A stretch of 64,000 nucleotides of DNA, from the NCBI RefSeq assembly GCF_012848475.1, contig NZ_CP051666.1:581501-645500 (forward strand), in the 5' to 3' direction. The position numbers and the translations under genes were made by a program. A model generated the notes under the pieces. The model was not told the DNA's origin. It ran no database searches and worked only from the letters and a program-made list of their open reading frames with translations. The stretch is from Marinobacterium sp. LSUCC0821 (GTDB taxonomy: Bacteria; Pseudomonadota; Gammaproteobacteria; Pseudomonadales; Balneatricaceae). Shown in pieces: positions 32,906-42,184 of the stretch (its first letter is position 1; each line of letters begins with the position of its first letter).

Positions 32906-34405
32906 ATGGAAGCATTGAACCAAACTAGCCGTTTAGCAACGCGTCAGCGATTGGCTAAGCAGTTTAGTTCGATCATTGATCCACATTATGTCATCAGTGA
33001 TTCAGAGACCCTGAAGCCTTATGAGTGTGATGGACTTTCAGCTTACTGCGAAGAGGCACTGTTGGTTGTTCTGCCAGAGACGGTAGAGCAGGCGCAGCAG
33101 GTATTAAAAGTGTGTCACTCTGAGGGTGTGCCAGTCGTGGCGCGCGGTGCAGGTACCGGTTTGTGTGCTGGGGCCATGCCACATGGTGATGGTGTTGTAC
33201 TCTCCATGGCAAAGTTCAATCAGATTCTTGAGATTGATACCGATGCTCGAGCTGCTCGTGTGCAGCCGGGTGTGCGTAACCTTGCCATCAGTGAAGCGGC
33301 GGGTGAGTTTGGTCTCTACTACGGTCCAGATCCATCCTCACAGATCGCTTGTACGATTGGCGGTAACGTTGCTGAAAACTCAGGTGGTGTTCACTGTCTG
33401 AAGTACGGTCTTACTGTTCATAACCTGCTTAGCATTCAATTTCTAACCATGGAGGGCGAGCTGCTCACGATTGGTTCTGAGGGATTGGATAGCTGTGGTA
33501 TGGACCTTATGGCGCTGTTTACTGGCTCTGAGGGTCTTTTGGGTGTGGTAACCGAGGTTAGGGTTAAGTTGCTCCCTAAACCAGAGCGCGCTCAGGTGGT
33601 TGTGGCAGGTTTTGATTCTGTTCCTAAAGCGGGTGATGCTGTTGGTCGTATTATTGCTGAGGGGATTATCCCTGGCGGCCTTGAGATGATGGATGGCTTT
33701 GCGATTCAAGCTGCTGAAGATTTTGCTAAAGCTGGTTATCCCCTGGATGCTCAAGCACTTTTGCTATGTGAGGTTGATGGTACGGATGAAGAGGTATCGG
33801 AACACATTGCAGCAGTTGAGAGTCTATTCCGTCGATTAGGGGCAACCTCTGTACGTACATCGCAGAGTGAAGAGGAGCGAGCGCGTCTATGGGCGGGCCG
33901 AAAATCAGCATTCCCAGCGGTGGGTCGTATCTCACCAGACTACTACTGTATGGATGGCACGATTCCACGTGGCCAGCTTACCCATGTGTTGTTAGAGATG
34001 CAGAAGATGTCTGATTATTACGGTCTTCGCGTGGCGAACGTATTCCACGCTGGCGACGGTAACCTCCATCCTCTGATTCTATTTGATGCAAACGTACCGG
34101 GTGAACTCGAGCGAACTGAGGAGTTTGGCGGGAAGATTCTTGAGCTATGTGTTGAAGTTGGTGGCTGTATCACCGGTGAGCATGGTGTCGGCTACGAAAA
34201 GCTTCGTCAGATGCCTGCGCAGTTCAACGATGCAGAGATTGCACAGTTCCATAAAGTTAAACGTGCATTTGACGCTAACGAGCTGCTCAACCCAGGTAAA
34301 GGTATTCCGACGCTTCGAAGCTGTCAGGAGTATCGCTCGCTTGATATGAACATTACGCCAAACGCGGCAGTACAACAGACTGCTGAGGGGCACTCACATG
34401 ACTGA
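32906..34405 (+). CDS. glcD: Glycolate oxidase, FAD subunit GlcD
   Basis: 499-residue FAD-linked oxidase (PCMH-type FAD domain then C-terminal D-lactate-dehydrogenase-like domain). Visible are the FAD-binding stretches PVVARGAGTGLCAGAMP and GPDPSSQIACTIGGNVAENSGGVHCLKYG, the VANVFHAGDGNLHPLILFD catalytic His segment, and CITGEHGVGYEKLRQMP. With GlcE and GlcF it oxidises glycolate, and also D-lactate, to glyoxylate (or pyruvate) at the membrane. The ATG at 32906 has GGAG 6 nt upstream. It overlaps glcE by 8 nt. Confidence 0.95.
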   Translation: MEALNQTSRLATRQRLAKQFSSIIDPHYVISDSETLKPYECDGLSAYCEEALLVVLPETVEQAQQVLKVCHSEGVPVVARGAGTGLCAGAMPHGDGVVLSMAKFNQILEIDTDARAARVQPGVRNLAISEAAGEFGLYYGPDPSSQIACTIGGNVAENSGGVHCLKYGLTVHNLLSIQFLTMEGELLTIGSEGLDSCGMDLMALFTGSEGLLGVVTEVRVKLLPKPERAQVVVAGFDSVPKAGDAVGRIIAEGIIPGGLEMMDGFAIQAAEDFAKAGYPLDAQALLLCEVDGTDEEVSEHIAAVESLFRRLGATSVRTSQSEEERARLWAGRKSAFPAVGRISPDYYCMDGTIPRGQLTHVLLEMQKMSDYYGLRVANVFHAGDGNLHPLILFDANVPGELERTEEFGGKILELCVEVGGCITGEHGVGYEKLRQMPAQFNDAEIAQFHKVKRAFDANELLNPGKGIPTLRSCQEYRSLDMNITPNAAVQQTAEGHSHD

Positions 34406-35462
34406 TTTAACGCAACAGATTATTGAGCAGGTTAAAGATGCTCAGGCCGCGAATGAGACAATCAGAATTCGTGGTGAAGGTACCAAAGATTTCATGGGTC
34501 GTGCTGTTGAAGCAGACCGTGTTCTAGAGGTTGGTGGCCACAGCGGTATCGTGAACTATCAGCCTGTTGAGCTGGTTTTAACCGCACGGGCAGGCACTCC
34601 GTTGATTGAGCTTGAATCAGCTTTGGCTGATGAAGGGCAGATGCTTGCGTTTGAACCGCCTCGTTTTGGCGGTAAAGCGACATTAGGTGGTACTTTGGCT
34701 ACCAACCTCTCTGGTCCTGGTCGCCCTTGGTGGGGTTCTGTACGTGACCATGTGTTGGGTGTGAATCTAATTAATGGTGAAGGCGAGCGCCTTCGCTTTG
34801 GTGGCCAGGTTATGAAGAACGTGGCGGGTTACGACATGTCTCGTCTTCAGGCTGGCGCTTTTGGTGCACTTGGTGTGATGACTGAGATCAGCCTTAAAGT
34901 TCTTCCAAAGCCAGCAACGACTCGCACTCTGAAGTTCGCTATGGATCAGGCAGATGCGATTGCACAGATGAATAAATTTTCTGGGCAGCCTAAGCCGATT
35001 ACTGCCGCGTTTTGGGCTGATGGACTACTTCATGTTCGTCTAGCAGGTGCGGGTTCTGCTGTTGATGCTACCGCTAAGTCTTGGGGTGGCGAGGAGATAG
35101 ATTCGGCTGAAGCCACTAAACTTTGGCACAAGCTTCAAGATCGTCAGCTGGCGCTTTTTGAGAGCGACACTCTGTGGCGTTTCTCTGTTCGCTCTAATGC
35201 CGAGGCGTTTAAGCTCGACGGCGACAGTCTTATCAACTGGGGCGGTGCAGAGCGCTGGTATAGCGGTGATCGTGATTTTGCTGAGATGGTCAAACTTGCT
35301 GAAGCAGCAGGTGGTCAGGTTTCGCTCTACAAAGGCGGTGATCGTCAGGCTGAAGTGATGCACCCGATGGCGAAGCCGATCGAAGCGCTACAGCAGCGTA
35401 TTAAACACTCAATTGATCCAAATGGTCTGCTAAATCCAGGCCGTGCTTACAGCTGGTTGTAG
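34398..35462 (+). CDS. glcE: Glycolate oxidase subunit GlcE
   Basis: 354-residue second FAD-domain subunit: IRIRGEGTKDFMGR, AFEPPRFGGKATLGGTLATNLSGPGRPWWGSVRDHVLG and GGQVMKNVAGYDMSRLQAGAFGALGVMTEISLKVLPKP. The C-terminal LQQRIKHSIDPNGLLNPGR ending matches GlcE. It lacks the long GlcD C-terminal catalytic domain, as expected. The start overlaps glcD by 8 nt and the stop lies 11 nt before glcF, so the three subunits are made together. Confidence 0.94.
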   Translation: MTDLTQQIIEQVKDAQAANETIRIRGEGTKDFMGRAVEADRVLEVGGHSGIVNYQPVELVLTARAGTPLIELESALADEGQMLAFEPPRFGGKATLGGTLATNLSGPGRPWWGSVRDHVLGVNLINGEGERLRFGGQVMKNVAGYDMSRLQAGAFGALGVMTEISLKVLPKPATTRTLKFAMDQADAIAQMNKFSGQPKPITAAFWADGLLHVRLAGAGSAVDATAKSWGGEEIDSAEATKLWHKLQDRQLALFESDTLWRFSVRSNAEAFKLDGDSLINWGGAERWYSGDRDFAEMVKLAEAAGGQVSLYKGGDRQAEVMHPMAKPIEALQQRIKHSIDPNGLLNPGRAYSWL

Positions 35463-35473
35463 GAGTTGCCCAG

Positions 35474-36682
35474 ATGAAAACGGATATCGTTCAACACTAC
35501 TTGGCAACACCAGAAGGGCAGGAAGCGGAAGATATTCTGCGTACCTGTGTCCATTGTGGCTTCTGTACAGCAACCTGTCCTACCTACCAAGAGCTTAACG
35601 ATGAGCGAGATGGCCCGCGTGGGCGTATCTATCTCATTAAACAGCTGCTTGAAACTGACGAAGTGACTGAGAAGACTCGTACGCACCTTGATCGCTGTTT
35701 GACTTGTCGTAGCTGTGAAACAACCTGTCCATCAGGGGTTCAATATGGTCGCCTTATTGATATCGGTCGTGGCATCGTTGAGAAGAAACTGGATCGCCCA
35801 ATTGGTGAAAAGATGTTGCGTTGGGGGCTGCGCCAAGTGCTTCCGTACCCAAACCGTTTTGGACCTTTGCTCAAGATTGGACAGGTGTTTAAACCTATAG
35901 TTCCAGGTGCTTTAGGTAAGAAGATTCCTACCAAGCGTACCGCTTCACCTTGGCCGGCAGAGCGTCATGCGCGTGTCATGATGGCCTTGGCGGGTTGTGC
36001 ACAACCGAGTGCGGCACCCAATACCAACGCGGCTACTGCGCGGGTTTTGGATAAGCTTGGAATTACTCTTGTTGAAGCGCCACAAGCGGGTTGTTGCGGT
36101 GCTGTGAATTATCACCTCTCTGCTCATGAGGCAGGACTCAACCAGATGCGTCAGAATATTGATGCATGGTGGCCAGCCATTGAAGCGGGTTGCGAGGCGA
36201 TAGTTATGACAGCTTCAGGTTGTGGTGCCATGGTGCAGGATTATGGCCATCTGTTACGTGATGACCCAGCTTATGCAGAGAAAGCCAAGCGTGTGAGCGA
36301 GTTGACCAAAGATATTGGTGAGATTCTTCTTAATGAGGATCTTTCGCCGCTTGCCCCCAATACTGGCAGCGAAAAGATCGCTTTCCACTGCCCATGTACA
36401 CTTCAGCACGCTATGAAGCAGAGTGGCGTGGTTGAGAAGGTGTTAGCGCGTGTCGGATATGATCTTGCTAAAACTAAGGATAAGCACCTCTGTTGTGGAT
36501 CGGCGGGTACCTACTCGATTTTGCAGCCAGAGATTAGCCAGAAGCTTTTGGCTAACAAAGTGAAAGCGCTGACTATCGATGAACCTACTCAAATCGTGAC
36601 AGCTAATATCGGTTGTCAGCTTCACATCGAGACAGCTTCACCTGTTCCTGTTAATCACTGGATAGAGCTACTCGATCGTTAG
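35474..36682 (+). CDS. glcF: Glycolate oxidase iron-sulfur subunit GlcF
   Basis: 402-residue electron-transfer subunit. Two 4Fe-4S motifs lie near the N-terminus: CVHCGFCTATCP and CLTCRSCETTCP. Two cysteine-rich CCG domains follow, with GCAQPSAAPN...GCCGAVNYHLSAH and CPCTLQHAMK...HLCCGSAGTYSILQPE. It passes electrons from GlcDE toward the quinone pool at the inner membrane face. It is the last gene of the operon. No malate synthase (glcB) or permease (glcA) follows. Confidence 0.95.
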   Translation: MKTDIVQHYLATPEGQEAEDILRTCVHCGFCTATCPTYQELNDERDGPRGRIYLIKQLLETDEVTEKTRTHLDRCLTCRSCETTCPSGVQYGRLIDIGRGIVEKKLDRPIGEKMLRWGLRQVLPYPNRFGPLLKIGQVFKPIVPGALGKKIPTKRTASPWPAERHARVMMALAGCAQPSAAPNTNAATARVLDKLGITLVEAPQAGCCGAVNYHLSAHEAGLNQMRQNIDAWWPAIEAGCEAIVMTASGCGAMVQDYGHLLRDDPAYAEKAKRVSELTKDIGEILLNEDLSPLAPNTGSEKIAFHCPCTLQHAMKQSGVVEKVLARVGYDLAKTKDKHLCCGSAGTYSILQPEISQKLLANKVKALTIDEPTQIVTANIGCQLHIETASPVPVNHWIELLDR

Positions 36683-36704
36683 CCTATAGAAGGGCTATGC
36701 ATTT

Positions 36705-37934
36705 CTAACGTGACTCTTCAGTCTCTGGATTGACCAAGTGGTCTCTATTCCAGAGACTGGGGAAGAGCGGAATCCAAATAGCGACCATCAAAAGGGTGCC
36801 AACGCCTCCGAGAAGAATGGATGGAACGGCACCGATCCAAGCGGCTGCTAAACCTGATTCAAATTCACCCAGTTCATTCGATGTAGAGATAAATAGCGCA
36901 TTTACAGCGCTTACTCGGCCACGCATCTCGTCAGGTGTCTCATCTTGCACCCAGGTAGCGCGAATAATCACACTGACCATATCTGCAGAGCCAAGCAAAA
37001 AGAGCATGGCTAGTGATAACCAAAGTTGATCTGAGAAGCCAAAAACAATTGTTGCTAAGCCAAAAACGCCAACAGCGTAGTAGAGAATGCGACCTGAGTT
37101 ACGTTTGATTGGATATCGCGCGATTAGCAATGACATCAAGACTGCACCTACCGCAGGCGCACTTCGAAGGAGACCTAGTCCCACTGAATCTGTTTCAAGA
37201 ATATCGCGCGCAATCATTGGCAGTAGGGCAGTAACACTGCCGATCAGTACAGCAAGTGTGTCCAAAAGCAGCGAGCCGAAAATCAGCTGGTTGCGCCATA
37301 CAAATCTGAAGCCATCAAATAACGCGTTCTTTTTAGCGTTGCTCTGAAGACGTTCAGGTTGAGATTCGATAAGTCCTGCAAAGGTTAAAACAGATAGTAG
37401 GGATACAAGTGAACATAAAAAGTAGAGCGTTTCAGAGCCAAAGATGTAGATAACACCGCCCAGAGCTGGGCCGATAATAGTCGTAGCTTCTCGTCCAGAG
37501 GCGGTAATTGTCTGCGCTTGGGCATGGTTGGCACGTGATACCAGATTGGGAACAATGGCTTGTGAGGCTGGCATGTTATAGGTCTGGGCGATACCTAAGA
37601 GTACACAGGCAAAGTAGATCACATACTCATTAATTGAGTTGGTGTAGCTCGTATAACTGAGCATCAGCATCGCAATGATGGTGATGCCGCGCCCCCACAT
37701 TATGATCTTAACGCGATTGAAACGGTCGGCTACTGATCCCGCATGAAGGGTCAATATTAGTTGAGGTAGGTATCTCGCTAGACCAACCCAGCCTAGCGCC
37801 ATCGCACTTTCAGTAATTAAATAGACCTGCCAGCCGAGCCCGACAAGTAGCATTTGAATCGCAAGTTGAGAGCTTATCTGTCCGAGTAAGAACTTAACAA
37901 AAAGAGGTGTTCGTAACAGAGATGTATGGGTCAT
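36705..37934 (-). CDS. MFS transporter of the EntS-like type (MFS_3)
   Basis: 409-residue polytopic protein with about 12 hydrophobic segments. FGQISSQLAIQMLLVGLGWQVYLITESAMALGWVGLARYLPQL, ADRFNRVKIIMWGRG (MFS loop motif) and the second-half WVQDETPDEMRGRVSAVNALFISTSNELGEFESGLAA segment are typical of the MFS_3 group, which includes enterobactin exporter EntS. Its substrate is unknown, and no siderophore genes are near. It overlaps the TRIC gene by 4 nt (ATGA), so the two are co-transcribed. Confidence 0.85.
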   Translation of the reverse strand: MTHTSLLRTPLFVKFLLGQISSQLAIQMLLVGLGWQVYLITESAMALGWVGLARYLPQLILTLHAGSVADRFNRVKIIMWGRGITIIAMLMLSYTSYTNSINEYVIYFACVLLGIAQTYNMPASQAIVPNLVSRANHAQAQTITASGREATTIIGPALGGVIYIFGSETLYFLCSLVSLLSVLTFAGLIESQPERLQSNAKKNALFDGFRFVWRNQLIFGSLLLDTLAVLIGSVTALLPMIARDILETDSVGLGLLRSAPAVGAVLMSLLIARYPIKRNSGRILYYAVGVFGLATIVFGFSDQLWLSLAMLFLLGSADMVSVIIRATWVQDETPDEMRGRVSAVNALFISTSNELGEFESGLAAAWIGAVPSILLGGVGTLLMVAIWIPLFPSLWNRDHLVNPETEESR

Positions 37935-38608
37935 TTATCGCTGTCCGAGCGGGTGTTACGAGCCTCTTCGTTACTCTCAAGTCTATGTCCGGCATCAATG
38001 AATTTAGGTAATCGAAGGTTGCCGAAAATGGCAGCTAATCGAGTTATAAATATGACTGCCATTGCGATGTAGGTGAGCATAACAGGGTTGATGTGGCTCT
38101 GACCCAAGACTAAAACTGATGCACCTAGAATGGTGCAGGTTGCATAGAGTTCGCCATCTCCGCCACCAAGTACCATTGGGGTTTCGTTTGTTAGTACGTC
38201 ACGAATCAATCCACCCACTACACCAGTGATACACGCCATCATTACTACAATAACCGGCTCATATCCGAGCATCTGCGCTTTTTGCGCACCAATAATCGCA
38301 AATAGAGACAGCCCGGCAGCATCGAGTATGAGAAGTAGACGTCTCGGGTAGCGAAGGTATCGTGCCAGGATAAAGGTCGACAGCGAAGCGATAACTGCTG
38401 TCCAAAGATAGCGTGTGTCTTCTAGCCAAAAAGTTGGGTTAGGGGAGATGGTAAGGTCTCGTACAGTACCGCCACCCAGTGCAGTGACCACCCCAAGCAC
38501 TATGACTCCGAAAATATCGATGCGTTTACCGGTCGCAGCTAAGGCGCCAGTTATTGCAAACACCACGGTACCTAAAAGCTCTGCTGTAAAAAGTAGATTT
38601 TCGAACAC
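37931..38608 (-). CDS. Trimeric intracellular cation (TRIC)-type channel family protein (YicG/UPF0126)
   Basis: 225-residue membrane protein made of two similar three-helix halves. GAFAATGKRIDIFGVIVLGVVTALGGGTVRDL and GYEPVIVVMMACITGVVGGLIRDVLTNETP carry the repeated GG-x-(I/T)-R-D motif of the family. Bacterial TRIC proteins conduct potassium or sodium. The C-terminal about 25 residues are charged and probably cytosolic. It is translationally coupled to the MFS gene by a 4-nt overlap. Confidence 0.87.
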   Translation of the reverse strand: MFENLLFTAELLGTVVFAITGALAATGKRIDIFGVIVLGVVTALGGGTVRDLTISPNPTFWLEDTRYLWTAVIASLSTFILARYLRYPRRLLLILDAAGLSLFAIIGAQKAQMLGYEPVIVVMMACITGVVGGLIRDVLTNETPMVLGGGDGELYATCTILGASVLVLGQSHINPVMLTYIAMAVIFITRLAAIFGNLRLPKFIDAGHRLESNEEARNTRSDSDK

Positions 38609-38913
38609 ACCAACATCCTGTTTAGTTCGGAATGGGATGAAGCAGAGATTACCATCTGCCTGATCGTTGAAGCTACATATTATACCTGCTTTGGCGAGGG
38701 GTAGAGCAAGGCAAGAGATGTTTGAAAATAGAAGGGACTTGCAGCTTTTATATCACTCTAAGCAGCAGTGTGCGTTATGATGTGGCCCAGTTCTAAACGT
38801 TCAGTTTTGTAATTATGGCTGCAGTATTGGTACGGTTTGTGCATAGATGAGAACCTGTACATGAGTGTAATTGTTACAAAATTTGATAAAACTGCAGAAA
38901 TGAGTGATTTGAG
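38609..38913. other. Intergenic gap between TRIC and phosphohexomutase genes
   Basis: This 305-nt gap separates divergent genes, so it must contain both promoters. No clear operator, terminator or repeat was found in it; the right half is AT-rich. A 27-codon frame beginning at ATG 38861 runs into the start of the next gene but has no support as a gene. Confidence 0.5.
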
Positions 38914-40329
38914 ATGCAATTTAAGATTTCAGAAGCGGGTGTAAAATTTGGTACCTCGGGTGTGCGAGGGTTGGTTACGGATCTAACTGATCGCGTCTGC
39001 TATGGCTTTGCTAAGGCGTTTTGGCAGGCCTGTGGTGAGGGGGAAGTCGTCGTTGTTGGGCACGATTTGCGCCCTTCAAGCCCTGAAATAACACAGGCTG
39101 TCATTGCAGCGCTATCTGCTGAAGGATTGCGTGTTATCTATGTTGGTGCGCTTGCAACCCCTGCAATTGCATACTATGCGGCTACGTTTAATGCCCCAGC
39201 GGTTGTAGTAACAGGTAGCCATATTCCATTCGATCGTAACGGCATCAAGTTCTACAACGCTAAAGGCGAAATAGGTAAGCGCGAAGAGCAGGCTATTGCG
39301 ACCGCAACTGTTGATGTTCCTGAAGCGATCTCCTTGAAAGCGCTTCCTGCTATCGATGCTGGTGCAGAACAAGCCTATTTGGCTCGCTATCTCGACTTCT
39401 TTGGATCAGATCTTTGTGATGGGTTACGAGTTGCTATATACCAGCATTCAAGTGTTGCACGAGATTTAATTGCCAAGCTATTTGAACAGATGGGTGCTGA
39501 AGTTATAGCCCTTGGTAGAACAGAACAGTTTGTCCCTATTGATACAGAGGCGGTGCGAGCAGAAGATCGTAAACAGGCTAAAGTATGGGCCAAAGAGGGT
39601 GACTTCGATCTGCTCGTCTCTACCGATGGTGATGCGGATCGTCCTCTTATCGGTGATGAGCGAGGAGATTTTTTACGCGGTGATATCGTCGGTGTCTTAA
39701 CGGCTTACTTCTTAGGTGCGGATACTGTTGTAACCCCTGTGAGTAGTAACACAGCGCTTGAGAAATCTAACTGGTTTAAAGAGACGCTACGTACGCAGAT
39801 TGGCTCTCCTTATGTGATAGCGGGTATGGAGCAGGCCGAAGGGGTAGTGGCAGGTTTCGAAGCGAATGGTGGCTTTTTGCTTGGCTCAGATTTGAGTATC
39901 AATGGTAATTTACTCAGCGCACTGCCTACGCGTGATGCGATACTGCCAATGCTAGCCATTATCGCACTCGCTATTCAACATGAGACACCTGTTAGTCGAC
40001 TGACTAAGTTACTGCCGGCGCGTTTTACAGCAAGTGATCGTATCCCAGAAATTCCTACTGCGTGGAGTCAAGAGCTGCTTGCAAAGCTTAATGCAGGTGA
40101 TGTTCATTTTAGCTCTCTTGTAGAGGGTGAGCAGAGTGGCATTCAAACGGTTGACCAGACCGATGGCTACCGAGTTACATTCACTTCTGGAAATGTGGTG
40201 CATCTTCGCCCGTCGGGCAATGCCCCTGAGCTGCGTTGTTACGCGGAGAGTGATAACGAATCAACTGCTGAAGCCCTTTGCGCAGGCACTCTAAACTGTG
40301 TTGCTGAGCTTTATAAATCCAGTATTTAA
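38914..40329 (+). CDS. Phosphomannomutase/phosphoglucomutase-family enzyme
   Basis: 471-residue alpha-D-phosphohexomutase. The four loops are present: phosphoserine loop TGSHIP (S102), metal loop DGDADR (238-243), the sugar-recognition EANGG stretch (GFEANGGFLLGSD) and phosphate loop RPSGNAPELR near residue 430. It interconverts 1- and 6-phosphohexoses. TGSHIP replaces the more common TASHNP/TGSHNP, so specificity is unsure. It is followed 11 nt later by a hydroxypyruvate isomerase gene, an unusual partner. Confidence 0.87.
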   Translation: MQFKISEAGVKFGTSGVRGLVTDLTDRVCYGFAKAFWQACGEGEVVVVGHDLRPSSPEITQAVIAALSAEGLRVIYVGALATPAIAYYAATFNAPAVVVTGSHIPFDRNGIKFYNAKGEIGKREEQAIATATVDVPEAISLKALPAIDAGAEQAYLARYLDFFGSDLCDGLRVAIYQHSSVARDLIAKLFEQMGAEVIALGRTEQFVPIDTEAVRAEDRKQAKVWAKEGDFDLLVSTDGDADRPLIGDERGDFLRGDIVGVLTAYFLGADTVVTPVSSNTALEKSNWFKETLRTQIGSPYVIAGMEQAEGVVAGFEANGGFLLGSDLSINGNLLSALPTRDAILPMLAIIALAIQHETPVSRLTKLLPARFTASDRIPEIPTAWSQELLAKLNAGDVHFSSLVEGEQSGIQTVDQTDGYRVTFTSGNVVHLRPSGNAPELRCYAESDNESTAEALCAGTLNCVAELYKSSI

Positions 40330-40340
40330 GGGGATAAGCT

Positions 40341-41132
40341 GTGCTTAAATTTGCTGCAAACCTTTCGATGATGTTTAACGAAGTTGAGTTCACGGAACGG
40401 TTCGCTCGTGCGGCAAATGCCGGCTTTGAACAGGTTGAGTACCTGTTTCCTTATGAATACTCAGCGAGTGAGATTAGGTCTCGTTTAGATAACGCGGGTT
40501 TAACGCAGGCGCTATTCAATGCAAGTGCGGGCGATTGGGAATCGGGTCAGCGCGGGTTTGCGGCGGTTGTTGGTACTGAAGATCAGTTTCGCTCAACCAT
40601 TGAGGAGGCTTTAACTTATGCTGAGGTACTGGGTAATGAGCGTATCCATGTTATGTCGGGCATCCCTCCAGAAAATCAGGCTCCAGAGGCATCTTTAGAG
40701 TGCTACCTAAATAATCTGCAGTGGGCAACTGAGCAGGCTCAATCAGTTGGTGTGCGTCTGATGATAGAGCCTATAAATAACCGCGACATGCCTGGTTATT
40801 TTATGAATCACCCAGACTTAGCTATCAAGGTGCTTGAACAGTTAAATAGTCCAAATGTAGCGCTACAGTTCGATTTTTATCACACGCAGATTATCTGTGG
40901 CGATATCGAGACACGCCTCAAAGCCTACTGGTCATATATTGATCATATTCAAATCGCATCTGTGCCATCGCGCAATGAGCCAGACAGGGGAGAGCTTAAC
41001 TTTGACTACCTGTTCAAGTTGCTTGAAGCAAAAGGGTATAAGGGCTTCGTCGGATGTGAGTACCGGCCTGCTGGTGATACTGAAGCAGGATTAGGTTGGT
41101 TCAAAAATCTTAGAGTGAACAGTCATGGCTAA
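40341..41132 (+). CDS. hyi: Hydroxypyruvate isomerase family protein
   Basis: 263-residue TIM-barrel sugar isomerase. MLKFAANLSMMFNEVEFTERFARAANAGFEQVEYLFPYEY is the Hyi opening; RLMIEPINNRDMPGYFM, LQFDFYHTQIICGD and GCEYRPAGDTEAGLGW carry the metal ligands. Hyi converts hydroxypyruvate to tartronate semialdehyde; OtnI, a 2-oxotetronate isomerase, is a close relative and cannot be excluded. The start codon is GTG with GGGGATAAG upstream. It overlaps the next dehydrogenase gene by 8 nt, which fits a glyoxylate/hydroxypyruvate function. Confidence 0.85.
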   Translation: MLKFAANLSMMFNEVEFTERFARAANAGFEQVEYLFPYEYSASEIRSRLDNAGLTQALFNASAGDWESGQRGFAAVVGTEDQFRSTIEEALTYAEVLGNERIHVMSGIPPENQAPEASLECYLNNLQWATEQAQSVGVRLMIEPINNRDMPGYFMNHPDLAIKVLEQLNSPNVALQFDFYHTQIICGDIETRLKAYWSYIDHIQIASVPSRNEPDRGELNFDYLFKLLEAKGYKGFVGCEYRPAGDTEAGLGWFKNLRVNSHG

Positions 41133-42072
41133 AGTTAAAGCACTGCAAATTGCTGGGTTAAGTAAAGATCTGCAAGGCTGGTTGGCAGAGCTTGTAGATC
41201 TCACAGTGCTGCATAAACAACCTGATAGAGAGCAGTTTCTTAAAGAGCAGGGTCAGCAGTTTGAAATAGTCATTACCAATGCTGGGCGTGGTTGTTCTGA
41301 GGCACTCATGGCAGCACTGCCTAATCTTAGGGTGATATTTGGTTGGGGTGTTGGTTACGACAAAGTAGACCTCCCCGCCGCCAAGAGCCGAAACATTGCC
41401 GTTACAAACACACCCGATGTTCTGAATGAGTGTGTTGCTGATATGACCCTGGCCATGATTTTGACGCAAGCGCGCCAATTGATTGAGTCAGAACGTTGGC
41501 TACGTGCAGATCAGTGGGCTGCCACAGGCCAAACACCTATGGGGCGCAAGGTGACGGGTAAAAATCTTGGAATTGTTGGTCTGGGTCGTATAGGGGTTGA
41601 AGTTGCTAAGCGCGCAGAGGCCTTCTCTATGCCTATTCGATATCACAATCGCTCGCCACGCCAAGATGTTAATTATCCCTATGAGAGCTCGCTCCTAGAG
41701 TTAGCTAGATGGAGTGACTACCTTGTTCTGCTCTGTCCGGGTGGTCCTGAAACAGATGGTTTGATTGGTCGAGAGGTTCTTACAGCGCTTGGTAAGAGTT
41801 CAGTTCTAATCAATATCGCTAGGGGATCTGTGGTTGATCAAGATGTGTTGGTCGAAATGCTACTAGCAGGAGAGGTTGGCGGTGCGGCACTGGATGTATT
41901 TACTGATGAGCCAAACTACCCGAAAGAGTTGCTAGAGCTAAGCTCTGTGGTGATGTTTCCACATATAGGAAGTGCAACTGAAGAGACCCGTACAGCGATG
42001 TCGCGTTTAGTAGCGGATAATTTGGAGAACTATCTTAAAACCGGCGAACTGTTAACGCCTGTCGAGTTTTAG
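41125..42072 (+). CDS. D-2-hydroxyacid dehydrogenase (glyoxylate/hydroxypyruvate reductase type)
   Basis: 315-residue NAD(P)-dependent dehydrogenase. The nucleotide-binding glycine motif is LGIVGLGRIGVEVAKRAEAF; the catalytic Arg lies in INIARGSVVD, Glu in DVFTDEPNYP and His in MFPHIGSATEETR. The substrate loop FGWGVGYDKVDLPAAKSRNIAVTNTP is typical. The neighbouring hyi gene and the glc operon suggest glyoxylate or hydroxypyruvate as substrate. It is the last gene of the operon; REP-like repeats and a MITE follow. Confidence 0.9.
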   Translation: MAKVKALQIAGLSKDLQGWLAELVDLTVLHKQPDREQFLKEQGQQFEIVITNAGRGCSEALMAALPNLRVIFGWGVGYDKVDLPAAKSRNIAVTNTPDVLNECVADMTLAMILTQARQLIESERWLRADQWAATGQTPMGRKVTGKNLGIVGLGRIGVEVAKRAEAFSMPIRYHNRSPRQDVNYPYESSLLELARWSDYLVLLCPGGPETDGLIGREVLTALGKSSVLINIARGSVVDQDVLVEMLLAGEVGGAALDVFTDEPNYPKELLELSSVVMFPHIGSATEETRTAMSRLVADNLENYLKTGELLTPVEF

Positions 42073-42090
42073 TTTTATTTCACATAAAGG

Positions 42091-42176
42091 TCACCGCCCC
42101 TGCGGGGAGGTTCCTACAGGCACATAAGAGAATCATAAGGTTTTAGTGTGTAGGAGGTTTCCCAAAGGGATGCCGA
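42091..42176. repeat. Second-type BIME-like inverted pair
   Basis: TCACCGCCCCTGCGGGGAGG...TTCCTACA (42091-42118) faces TGTAGGAGG...TTTCCCAAAGGGATGCCGA (42149-42176). Both start from a TGTAGGA head and contain a small stem (CCCCTGCGGGG; TCCCAAAGGGA), like the REP-like elements elsewhere in the window but with different stems and tails. It lies between the hydroxyacid dehydrogenase gene and the MITE. Confidence 0.6.
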
Positions 42177-42184
42177 CTTCCTAG

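Noticed and set aside
38861-38944. A 27-codon frame before the phosphohexomutase gene
   Set aside because: No ribosome site or sequence support, and it runs into the next gene in another frame. It is more likely chance or untranslated leader.
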